Assembly: GCA_017445525.1 (NCBI GenBank)
Contig: JAFSTZ010000044.1
Location: forward strand, 1-5,436
Origin: Eubacterium sp.
Lineage (GTDB): Bacteria; Bacillota; Clostridia; Lachnospirales; Lachnospiraceae
DNA: 5,436 bases
Direction: 5' to 3'
The position numbers and the translations under genes are program-made. The stretch's first letter is position 1; each line of letters starts with the position of its first letter. Shown piece after piece: positions 1 through 5,436 of this stretch. The notes below the pieces were generated by a model. It saw only the letters and a program-made list of their open reading frames with translations, did not search any database and was not told where the DNA came from.

Positions 1-138
1 AAACGCTGCAAAGATATGATCAATGAAGTGAATAATTCCGTCACTGATTTTCTATCAATTGCAGAAAACGTAGGGATCAAAGAAAAGACTGCCCACTATA
101 TCGATTCGATCATAGAAAATAACAAAATAGTGCTGTGA
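1..138 (+). CDS. 3' end of an unidentified gene, tail weakly HipA-like (partial)
   Basis: An open frame enters from the left edge and ends at a TGA (136-138), giving the last 45 residues of a protein whose start lies outside the window. The tail reads as amphipathic helix, turn, helix, with MINEVNNSVTDFLSIAENVG followed by IKEKTAHYIDSIIENNKIVL. The spacing of hydrophobic residues (I..V...V..F...A...GI.......I...I) resembles the C-terminal helices of HipA-family Ser/Thr kinases, the toxin part of some type II toxin-antitoxin systems. No kinase motif is inside the window, so this is a resemblance and not an identification; another helical protein would fit as well. The gene converges on the large minus-strand gene, and its last codons form one arm of a terminator-like inverted repeat. 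That it is coding is fairly likely because the frame is open to the edge and stops just before the hairpin. Confidence 0.55.
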   Translation, partial: KRCKDMINEVNNSVTDFLSIAENVGIKEKTAHYIDSIIENNKIVL

Positions 139-177
139 TCCCCATGAAAGAAAAATCAGGGAATAGCAGCACTATTT
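125..177. terminator. Probable bidirectional terminator between convergent genes
   Basis: A perfect 11-bp inverted repeat pairs AAATAGTGCTG (125-135) with CAGCACTATTT (167-177) across a 31-base loop, which can pair further through TCCC (139-142) and GGGA (159-162). Read on the minus strand, the stem is followed by a T-rich tail (TGTTATTTTC). Read on the plus strand the T tail is weaker: the stem's own ATTT, then a TTTTT run about ten bases on. The left arm overlaps the end of the plus-strand gene. The position between two converging genes fits a shared terminator; the long loop makes it less certain than a compact hairpin. In the rest of the gap, 178-248, I see nothing recognisable. Confidence 0.5.
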
Positions 178-248
178 CTATGAACAGTTTTTAGACTGAT
201 CTTATAAGTGAGGACTCCTGTGCTGTGGTGTCTGTCACGATGGGAGCA

Positions 249-327
249 TACACGGTTTCACATCAGGCGTTTATCGTAACATCCATGCGTGTCGTCTTGC
301 GGCCTGCGTCTGTGATGTCAAAGAGCG
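249..327. repeat. Direct repeat, copy 1: 3' end of the large gene plus 14 bases beyond its stop
   Basis: This 79-base segment matches 5358-5436 at 78 positions. The only difference is G at 323 versus A at 5432, a silent Leu codon change (CTC to CTT). The match begins 14 bases downstream of the stop codon, and the flanking base differs (A248 versus T5357). Its other end is open because the second copy runs off the window. It marks two tandem paralogous genes. Confidence 0.97.
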
Positions 328-3300
328 CACCTCTCTTTGCCGTGTTGTCGTATCTGTGTGCAAAGAGCCAGAGTCTGTGGTCTACAAGCAGCGCATCACT
401 TGACTTGGTCACTGCAGTTGCGTTTAGATTTAAGTCCGCTTTTTCTCCGTCATCAGTCATGATATACTCGTATCTTCTTTCGCCTGTTCCCGCAGGGATG
501 GAATCCCCCTTTGCCATGGCAAGCGCTCTGATAGGTGAGGATACCTCATCACTCTCATCCCATGTGGCATACATATAGAGCTCTGAACCGTCAGTTCCCG
601 AGTTCAGCGATACATCCGATACTGGCGTGTACTCACAGCCGTTTTTCTCAAATCCGTTTTCATCATAAGGCTTGTCCGCCGTGATAAGTATGTCTCTGAT
701 GCCCATATACTCGGCATCTTCACTATCGACATCCATCAGATCGTATCCGATGCATACATAATCACTGACTGCACTCTTTTTCACGGGCTCCATACTGTCA
801 GATCCGAAGTCAAGTCCCTTTTTGTAGCCCTCGGCACTCACTCTGCCTGTGATGTCAAGATTGGTATTGTAGCTGTAAACAAATGACGCGCCCTGCTTTA
901 TGGCATCTTCAGCTGCACTTGCCTGATTCTTTCCTTTTCCTATATAGAGGTCGGTGATGACCGTGTTGGAAGTGTCAACCTTCAGAAGTCCTGCAAGCCC
1001 GTTAAAGGTTTTGGCTGCAAGATTCACGGACTCCTTGCGAAGCTCTGCTTTTTTCACGATCTTTTCAAACAGCTCCAGATCGTCGTCATCATCTATGGCA
1101 TCAAGCTTTTTTTGCAGCTCGGCATCGTCGACTCTGTCAGTCTCGAGCACGATGCCGCCATTGCCCTCGACCAGCTTGTTACCAAAGCTGACCTCTGTGA
1201 TCGGCAGACCCGGGCTTGCATTCTCTGATTTGGTGGTATAGTAGCAGTAGTTTCCTATCGCATCTCCTGCCTTGTCGTATCTGACTCCGCCCACACTTAT
1301 CTTGTTCGGCGCGCTACTTCCCTTGAACTTATATCTGATAAGCCCGGTTATCGCATCTTCTTTATCATCCGTGTAGGACACTCCCATATAGGAATATTTT
1401 TTTGCGAATTCGAATTTTCCACTGTACCATGCCTTTTTTTGCTCTACGGCGATGTTCTGCTTCAAAACCTCTCCGCCGGATCCTCCGTACGCTGCAAACA
1501 TCGCAGCATCATCAGCAGCTTCGTGATAATAATTTTTGTTTTCAGGTACGGTATAAGTTCCGACATAAACCCCGGATACATATTTTCCTCTTTGTTCTTT
1601 TTCTTTTCTGATGTAAAAATGTGTCCCTATATGCCATGATGATATATCAAAGTTCTCAGTCATGTAAGGATATATCATATGAGAGACCGGCCTCATGCCT
1701 GAGGGGGCTGAACTTTCCTTAGTCACAAGTATGTCTGAGGGACGCAGTGCCGGATGGTTCTCATCAGCTGCCAGTACATATAAACCTCTGGCAGGGCAAT
1801 CATTATATTTATACTCCTTTATAGTCCCCGTATCCCAACTCTCTGCTTTCTCCGGGTAAAAAGAATAATGCCATTTTCCATCATAAACTCCATCACTATA
1901 ACCATTATAATTTTTAGTCTTCGAGAGACCTTCTGTATATCCTTGATCGGAACCATAGATAAAAGTAAACACATCCATCGCGAGGTATGTTCCCTCAGAT
2001 GAGTATGCCGACGGCTGAATACTGTCAGAAAAGCTTGTTCCTTTGTAGAATCTGATATCACTTATGGTGCGGAACGGATTATATGTCGTAGAATAGCCTA
2101 TGTAACATATCCTCTCAAAAGTATCTTCTATCGTTTTGTAATTTCTCCCATCATTAAAAACATACCAGCCCTTATGTTTACCGACAAGATTAGCATCAAA
2201 GGGTGTATATCCCATACTTTTCATTCTGTTCTTGAAGTCGCTTTCAGCACCTGACTTTTTCCCCTTCCATGTAGGAAGCACAAATGCCTGAATGCCTGAT
2301 ACATATTCCTCATCGGAATACACATATGTAACACCCTTTTTCTCTTTTACATCCGCACCCTCGGGCACAAATGATACCGCCGGCTGGAAGTAGACATATC
2401 TCCTGTTTTTATCCTTTTTTTCATCATATATGGTGTTAAAATTAAAAGCTGCTCCACCGCTTCCCGGTATGATGGGTTCATATCCGACAGGAGCCTTGTC
2501 AAGAGAGTCTACCACCTTGAAATCTGCCAATATCGGTGCTCCCGAGTACGACATCACTGTGGATGACCTGTCACCCGGTGCCGGTTCTTCCTCTGTATCG
2601 TTAGTATACGTTAGTGTTTTTCTGTCTGATAAGTCAGTATCATCACTCTTCACGGCAGTCTGATACAGGACAATATTTCCTTCGGCTGCATATCCTACCT
2701 CTGCGTATCCGATGTTATTTCTTCTGTAGCCTCCCGACATGGAGTTGCCCATAGATATGGAATCCACTCTGATATCACGGATAGCGTCATCCACATTTTC
2801 AGTAACGGAATACCCCAGATAGGTATAGTATCCCTGATCAGGTGTCAGGTTCTGATCGATAAAGCGGTACTTTCCTGCCTTCAATTTGATCGCCGCTTTG
2901 GCATCCTCTTCCTTCTTTTCGGAAACTATGACCATATCGGATACATATTTTCCATCCGTTAAATAGCTTGTGCCTTCCGGATCCAGTATCGTCTCCTCTG
3001 TTCTGTAATACAGATAGATCCCGCCTGCATCATCTTTATACTGATTGGAATTTAAGTTTACGGGATTCTCATTACCAAAGGATGAGAAAGGTTTATATCC
3101 GCTAATACTCTGATTGTATTCGCCCTTCTTCAGAAGAAACATATCATTCTCGTTCTCAGCACAGATAGGACTTCCGGCTCTTGAATCCTTCGTCGTATAT
3201 AGTGCATTCCACTTCTTTCCCTGTTTGGCATTGAAATCACTGAAAAGATATTTGTTGTGTTCTTCTTTTTTCTTTATCGTCTCTGCGGAGTCTCCGTAAT

Positions 3301-5230
3301 TGATATCCTGATAGTCGTCATGTATACAGTACCGGACTTTTTTTATCTCTCCGTATTTATCCCCGGGTTCCTGTACTTCCATCATATAACCGTTATACGA
3401 TGGTGTATACGTGATATATTGATTTTCCGTTTTACCCTCTGAATTTTTGACCTTCTCCAGACTGTACATGTATCTTGGAACTGCTTTCAGATCAGGATTA
3501 TAATAATTATAGCTTTCCTTCAGCTTCAAAACTGTATACCATACGATGAGTACCACTATGACAATTATAAACGTAACCATGTTGCCTCCGAGAATTCTTA
3601 TCGGCCATCCAAGCTTTGTAAATATCTGCATCGCCGTAGTCGTCATCAGCCACTTAGCGCTTGTATGCGCAATCACCCATGCAACTCCGGTTCCGAGAAA
3701 GTATGCAGCCATGGCAAAAACTATGATACGATTGCTCCACGTAAACACCTCATTCCATAGTGCCATATCCTTGTCATCCTGCGTTATCTTGTGATATTCA
3801 TCTTTTGCAGATGCGATTCTCATTGCTTCTGACGTTAATGCGACCTTGGAACGGTAAAGCGCATCCTGACCGGGCGGATATATCGGAATCCTTCCATCCT
3901 TTGTCCCGGACAATCCTGATTTTTTTACTTTCTCCCTCACTTCTGCCATCGCCTTTTCAGCATCTGACATACTCTCAGATGATCCATCCATATATGTGAC
4001 AGCATCATATACTCCCGTATAAGAAAACATCACAAACTGTCCCGGTGACATAGCCATCACAAGCGGATAGGCGTCCCGTATGTCCGCTTTTGATTTGAGA
4101 GCAGTCGTACCTAAGTGATACAGATACTTTCCAACACCTGTTCCGTCCGCCATCGTATATTGATTCAACTTTTCATATAATTTTACATTCAGGGCATCAC
4201 TCGGATGCTCATCCATGAATGTCTGACTCATACTCTCACCGGCATCCTGATAGGCTTTCAGTGAAGGTTCGAGCTCGTTTGAGAATTTCTGAAGTGAGGT
4301 TTTGATGTCCTTTACCTCATCCTTGTACAGAGAATCCAGTGCGATATAATCACCATTTTTCATCTGCGCTATCTTTTGGGAATTATCTGCTATCCTCTTT
4401 GCGAGGTTTCCTTCCTGACCGGCTATATCCGTGCCCGCAACTCCCATCGTTAGATCGGAAAGCACGGATGTGATCACGGACAGGTTGGATCTTTTGAGCA
4501 CCTGTGCGATCTTTCCAACATCCGTAGAGGGATCAAACATAAAATCTCCCAGACCTTTATTTTTCATATATGGGATATAGTAAAGGTTCAGCGCATCTTT
4601 CACCTTCCCCGCATACAGATCTCCGTCAGCTTTGTTTTTATTTATCTCGGCAAGAACCGATACGATATCATCCGCCAGATAGTTCATGCTCGTATTCATC
4701 GTCTTCTCGATCTCATCATAATCAAACATCTTATAACCGGTATCCATCTCAGCCATCTTCAGGGATGTGATAGCCTGGGATCTGTTCCTGGTGGTCTTGT
4801 AGCCAATGATGACCGCGTCACCGGATCCGTTAACAGACATATAGTTGCCCCAGCCGCTTTTCTCGGTACCCTCATTCATATCTGATCGTAGCGCTTTGTA
4901 CCCGGCACCTGCACATGCCTCGTACGCCTCGCTCATATTCTTGCCCTGAAACAGTCTCACATCACTGAGATATATAAGGTTCTTAGGGAGCTTCTTTTCA
5001 GCTACAGCCGATCCGCTTGCTGTCGCAGCAGAGTTGCCTGCGGTTACTTCTGACAGGGTTCCTGCATCAGCCACGGTATCGATTCCGTCATCTGTAACAG
5101 CGGTTTCTGCTGCCTTTGCTGCGGATCCTCCGCTGTTTACATAGTCACCCGCAGGCGCACAGAAACCGAGCACCGCTATGAGTGCAAGCGCTATCACCCT
5201 TATCAGGTTTTTGTTTTCAAATAGCTTCAT
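263..5230 (-). CDS. Giant secreted surface protein with helical region, transmembrane hairpin and five beta-type repeats
   Basis: Encodes about 1,655 residues; I do not recognise a named family. From the Met at 5230: signal peptide (1-40); Ala/Thr/Ser/Asp-rich linker (41-80); repeat A1 (85-162); helical region without hydrophobic segments (163-488); hydrophobic segments at 501-522 and 550-568 around a short basic loop; then a long Tyr/Gly/Asp-rich, beta-type region (569-1655) with repeats A2-A5 marked by motifs such as YLGYSVT, YIGYSTT and CIGYDLM followed by an AI-x-D-I-R-like strand. The predicted topology puts both large parts outside the cell and only the loop inside. No catalytic motif, LPXTG sorting signal or choline/SLH-type anchor is visible. 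This start was chosen over an in-frame ATG 12 codons upstream (5266) because GAGGTGA lies 5 bases before it and none precedes the upstream ATG. A paralog with an identical C-terminus lies immediately upstream. Adhesin, scaffold or pore-former-like roles are inference only. Confidence 0.93.
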   Translation of the reverse strand: MKLFENKNLIRVIALALIAVLGFCAPAGDYVNSGGSAAKAAETAVTDDGIDTVADAGTLSEVTAGNSAATASGSAVAEKKLPKNLIYLSDVRLFQGKNMSEAYEACAGAGYKALRSDMNEGTEKSGWGNYMSVNGSGDAVIIGYKTTRNRSQAITSLKMAEMDTGYKMFDYDEIEKTMNTSMNYLADDIVSVLAEINKNKADGDLYAGKVKDALNLYYIPYMKNKGLGDFMFDPSTDVGKIAQVLKRSNLSVITSVLSDLTMGVAGTDIAGQEGNLAKRIADNSQKIAQMKNGDYIALDSLYKDEVKDIKTSLQKFSNELEPSLKAYQDAGESMSQTFMDEHPSDALNVKLYEKLNQYTMADGTGVGKYLYHLGTTALKSKADIRDAYPLVMAMSPGQFVMFSYTGVYDAVTYMDGSSESMSDAEKAMAEVREKVKKSGLSGTKDGRIPIYPPGQDALYRSKVALTSEAMRIASAKDEYHKITQDDKDMALWNEVFTWSNRIIVFAMAAYFLGTGVAWVIAHTSAKWLMTTTAMQIFTKLGWPIRILGGNMVTFIIVIVVLIVWYTVLKLKESYNYYNPDLKAVPRYMYSLEKVKNSEGKTENQYITYTPSYNGYMMEVQEPGDKYGEIKKVRYCIHDDYQDINYGDSAETIKKKEEHNKYLFSDFNAKQGKKWNALYTTKDSRAGSPICAENENDMFLLKKGEYNQSISGYKPFSSFGNENPVNLNSNQYKDDAGGIYLYYRTEETILDPEGTSYLTDGKYVSDMVIVSEKKEEDAKAAIKLKAGKYRFIDQNLTPDQGYYTYLGYSVTENVDDAIRDIRVDSISMGNSMSGGYRRNNIGYAEVGYAAEGNIVLYQTAVKSDDTDLSDRKTLTYTNDTEEEPAPGDRSSTVMSYSGAPILADFKVVDSLDKAPVGYEPIIPGSGGAAFNFNTIYDEKKDKNRRYVYFQPAVSFVPEGADVKEKKGVTYVYSDEEYVSGIQAFVLPTWKGKKSGAESDFKNRMKSMGYTPFDANLVGKHKGWYVFNDGRNYKTIEDTFERICYIGYSTTYNPFRTISDIRFYKGTSFSDSIQPSAYSSEGTYLAMDVFTFIYGSDQGYTEGLSKTKNYNGYSDGVYDGKWHYSFYPEKAESWDTGTIKEYKYNDCPARGLYVLAADENHPALRPSDILVTKESSAPSGMRPVSHMIYPYMTENFDISSWHIGTHFYIRKEKEQRGKYVSGVYVGTYTVPENKNYYHEAADDAAMFAAYGGSGGEVLKQNIAVEQKKAWYSGKFEFAKKYSYMGVSYTDDKEDAITGLIRYKFKGSSAPNKISVGGVRYDKAGDAIGNYCYYTTKSENASPGLPITEVSFGNKLVEGNGGIVLETDRVDDAELQKKLDAIDDDDDLELFEKIVKKAELRKESVNLAAKTFNGLAGLLKVDTSNTVITDLYIGKGKNQASAAEDAIKQGASFVYSYNTNLDITGRVSAEGYKKGLDFGSDSMEPVKKSAVSDYVCIGYDLMDVDSEDAEYMGIRDILITADKPYDENGFEKNGCEYTPVSDVSLNSGTDGSELYMYATWDESDEVSSPIRALAMAKGDSIPAGTGERRYEYIMTDDGEKADLNLNATAVTKSSDALLVDHRLWLFAHRYDNTAKRGALFDITDAGRKTTRMDVTINA
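668..964 (-). repeat. Protein repeat A5 of the large gene
   Basis: Residues 1423-1521. It opens with the strand VITDLYIGKGKNQASAAEDA, which closely parallels the A1 opening (LSDVRLFQGKNMSEAYEA). It then has a GYKKGLDFGSD turn, the aromatic strand YVCIGYDLMDVD, and the closing strand GIRDILITA. A few extra residues (DAEYM) sit inside the AI-x-D-I-R-type element. Similarity to the other copies was judged by eye. Confidence 0.6.
1012..1164 (-). other. Acidic helical insertion between repeat regions
   Basis: Residues about 1368-1418 break the beta-type pattern. They are rich in Asp, Glu, Lys and Leu, contain a run of five Asp (1380-1384), and continue as KIVKKAELRKESVNLAAKTF, which looks like a charged helix. 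It separates the strand GGIVLETDR from repeat A5. It is probably a helical linker or stalk; no calcium-binding consensus was recognised. Confidence 0.5.
1319..1582 (-). repeat. Protein repeat A4 of the large gene
   Basis: Residues 1217-1304. It opens with YVSGVYVGTYTVPENK, has an Ala-rich DAAMFAAYGG helix/turn, then the marker strand YSYMGVSYTDDKEDAITGLI. It keeps the T-D-x-x-x-D-A-I-T core seen in A1 and A2. It is followed by a shorter related unit, GNYCYYTTK then GLPITEVSFG (about 1326-1351), which repeats the aromatic-strand plus P-I-T-x-V pattern. Confidence 0.65.
2039..2305 (-). repeat. Protein repeat A3 of the large gene
   Basis: Residues 976-1064. It opens with YVSGIQAFVLP, has a Lys-rich segment ending MKSMGYTPFDANLVGKHKGW, and then the marker strand ICYIGYSTTYNPFRTISDIR. 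It aligns well with A2 (YLGYSVTENVDDAIRDIRV) in the Y-x-G-Y-S-x-T and I-x-D-I-R elements. Confidence 0.7.
2747..2947 (-). repeat. Protein repeat A2 of the large gene
   Basis: Residues 762-828. It opens with YVSDMVIVSEKKEEDAKAAI, then LKAGKYRFIDQNL, then the marker strand YLGYSVTENVDDAIRDIRV. It is the shortest and cleanest copy and the best query for the repeat. A related aromatic unit (GGIYLYYRTEE) lies just before it and another (GNIVLYQTAV) after it. Confidence 0.7.
3527..3730 (-). other. Two transmembrane segments with a short basic loop
   Basis: Two strongly hydrophobic stretches occupy residues 501-522 (core IIVFAMAAYFLGTGVAWVIA) and 550-568 (core MVTFIIVIVVLIVWYTVL). The 27-residue loop between them carries K, K and R and no acidic residue, consistent with a cytoplasmic location. 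With a cleaved signal peptide, this forms a hairpin that leaves both the N-terminal and C-terminal parts outside the cell. The hairpin lies in the first third of the protein, not at its end as in ordinary surface anchors. Confidence 0.85.
3767..4744 (-). other. Alpha-helical extracellular region of the large protein
   Basis: Residues about 163-488, between repeat A1 and the first transmembrane segment, are rich in Ala, Lys, Asp, Leu and Met with heptad-like hydrophobic spacing, for example NLAKRIADNSQKIAQMKNGD and KDEVKDIKTSLQKFSNELEP. This suggests a helical bundle or coiled coil. A Pro/Gly-rich break (RIPIYPPGQDALYRSK) comes shortly before the membrane. A helical bundle followed by a hydrophobic hairpin is also seen in alpha-helical pore-forming toxins, but no sequence match to one is claimed. 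Confidence 0.6.
4745..4978 (-). repeat. Protein repeat A1 of the large gene
   Basis: Residues 85-162, directly after the low-complexity linker and separated from the other four copies by the helical and membrane regions. It opens with LIYLSDVRLFQGKNMSEAYE, then GAGYKALRSDMNEG, then the marker strand VIIGYKTTRNRSQAITSLKM. The three-part pattern (strand plus GK, GY turn, aromatic I-G-Y strand plus AIT strand) defines the repeat. Confidence 0.7.
5111..5230 (-). other. Signal peptide of the large protein
   Basis: Residues 1-40 have a basic n-region (KLFENKNLIR), a hydrophobic core (VIALALIAVLGF) and a small-residue c-region ending in Ala-Lys-Ala, a plausible signal peptidase I site after residue 40. 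A Cys follows the core (LGFC), but Phe before the Cys does not fit a lipobox, so a lipoprotein is unlikely. Confidence 0.85.
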
Positions 5231-5235
5231 ACGCG

Positions 5236-5242
5236 TCACCTC
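5236..5242 (-). promoter_or_regulatory. Ribosome binding site that sets the start of the large gene
   Basis: On the minus strand GAGGTGA lies 5 bases before the ATG at 5230. The in-frame ATG at 5266 is preceded by GTTTCAAAA with no Shine-Dalgarno match, so the start at 5230 is preferred. It also puts the signal peptide n-region at the protein's N-terminus. Confidence 0.85.
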
Positions 5243-5258
5243 ACTATTTCTGTCATTG

Positions 5259-5288
5259 TTTATCATTTTTGAAACTACAGTATATCAA
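5259..5288 (-). promoter_or_regulatory. Tentative promoter of the large gene
   Basis: On the minus strand TTGATA (5283-5288, five of six to the -35 consensus) is followed after 18 bases by GATAAA (5259-5264, four of six to the -10). An alternative -10, TATACT (5279-5284, five of six), has no good -35 partner. A promoter is expected here because a terminator separates this gene from the upstream one, but the exact boxes are uncertain. Confidence 0.35.
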
Positions 5289-5292
5289 ATCG

Positions 5293-5324
5293 AAAAAGCA
5301 AACACTGATAATTTCAGTGTTTGC
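5293..5324 (-). terminator. Rho-independent terminator of the upstream paralog
   Basis: On the minus strand a perfect 11-bp stem, GCAAACACTGA (arm at 5314-5324) with TCAGTGTTTGC (arm at 5298-5308), closes a 5-base loop and is followed directly by TTTTTCG. It lies 47 bases past the stop codon of the upstream gene and 63 bases before the start of the large gene. The two paralogs are therefore probably transcribed separately. The plus-strand reading lacks a T tail. Confidence 0.88.
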
Positions 5325-5357
5325 CTTATCTTATCACAGTATGTGTTACAAAAGGGT

Positions 5358-5436
5358 TACACGGTTTCACATCAGGCGTTTATCGTAACATCCATGCGTG
5401 TCGTCTTGCGGCCTGCGTCTGTGATGTCAAAAAGCG
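5358..5436. repeat. Direct repeat, copy 2: 3' end of the upstream paralog
   Basis: Matches 249-327 at 78 of 79 bases in the same orientation, offset by 5,109 bases. It covers the last codons of the upstream gene and 14 bases past its stop, and runs off the right edge, so its full length is unknown. Confidence 0.97.
5372..5436 (-). CDS. C-terminal end of a tandem paralog of the large protein (partial)
   Basis: The last 20 codons and TGA stop (5372-5374) of a minus-strand gene that continues beyond the right edge. The encoded tail, LFDITDAGRKTTRMDVTINA, is identical to the C-terminus of the large protein, and only one synonymous base differs. Such identity at third positions, continuing into the 3' untranslated bases, points to recent duplication or gene conversion and not only to protein-level constraint. 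The gene is followed by its own hairpin terminator at 5293-5324, about 47 bases downstream. Whether it is full length, and whether it shares the rest of the large protein's architecture, cannot be seen here. Confidence 0.9.
   Translation of the reverse strand, partial: LFDITDAGRKTTRMDVTINA

Noticed and set aside
5120..5170. Lipoprotein signal (Cys after the hydrophobic core, LGFC)
   Set aside because: The residue before Cys is Phe, which does not fit the lipobox, and a good Ala-Lys-Ala signal peptidase I site follows.
5231..5266. In-frame ATG at 5266 giving a 12-residue N-terminal extension of the large protein
   Set aside because: No Shine-Dalgarno sequence precedes it, while the ATG at 5230 has GAGGTGA at good spacing, and the extension would put charged residues ahead of a normal signal peptide n-region.
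5298..5324. Palindrome as a regulator-binding operator
   Set aside because: A GC-bearing 11-bp stem with a 5-base loop followed at once by five T on the minus strand, just after a stop codon, is better explained as a terminator.
225..5388. Many open frames of 61-117 codons on the plus strand, and one of 80 codons in another minus-strand frame (1819-2061)
   Set aside because: All but the ends of the outermost two lie antisense to or within the large gene, have compositions typical of shadow frames (Ser/Leu/Phe-rich), and show no recognisable domains or convincing ribosome sites.
249..5436. Insertion-sequence or transposon ends as the origin of the terminal direct repeats
   Set aside because: The repeats are direct, lie in coding 3' ends of two genes, and no transposase or inverted termini are present; tandem gene duplication explains them.

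Overview
The window is almost filled by one very large minus-strand gene (263-5230). It encodes a secreted, membrane-inserted protein of about 1,655 residues that I cannot assign to a named family. A good Shine-Dalgarno (GAGGTGA), a Gram-positive-type signal peptide with an Ala-X-Ala site followed by an Ala/Thr/Ser/Asp-rich linker, and compact intergenic regions with hairpin-plus-T terminators suggest a Firmicutes bacterium, possibly a gut or rumen Clostridia/Lachnospiraceae type. This is an impression from sequence style; no marker gene is present.

Layout from left to right. Bases 1-138 are the 3' end of a plus-strand gene, whose 45-residue tail loosely resembles the end of HipA-family kinases. 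It converges on the large gene. The gap between them (139-262) holds an 11-bp inverted repeat, probably a shared bidirectional terminator. The large gene follows. In protein order it has a signal peptide, a low-complexity linker, a first beta-type repeat, a roughly 325-residue alpha-helical region, two hydrophobic segments separated by a short basic loop, and a roughly 1,090-residue Tyr-rich, beta-type C-terminal region with four more copies of the same degenerate repeat. Upstream of it (5231-5371) are its ribosome binding site, a tentative promoter and a strong minus-strand terminator belonging to the next gene.

That next gene enters the window only by its last 20 codons (5372-5436). These encode exactly the same C-terminal residues as the large gene. 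The matching DNA (78 of 79 bases) runs 14 bases past the stop codon before diverging. The large gene is therefore one member of at least two head-to-tail paralogs spaced 5,109 bp apart at their 3' ends, with a terminator between them, and it is the last member at this end of the array.

The most notable content is this tandem family of giant surface proteins, which combine a helical region, a hydrophobic hairpin and beta repeats. An adhesin, a surface scaffold or a pore-former-like protein are all possible; the sequence alone does not decide.
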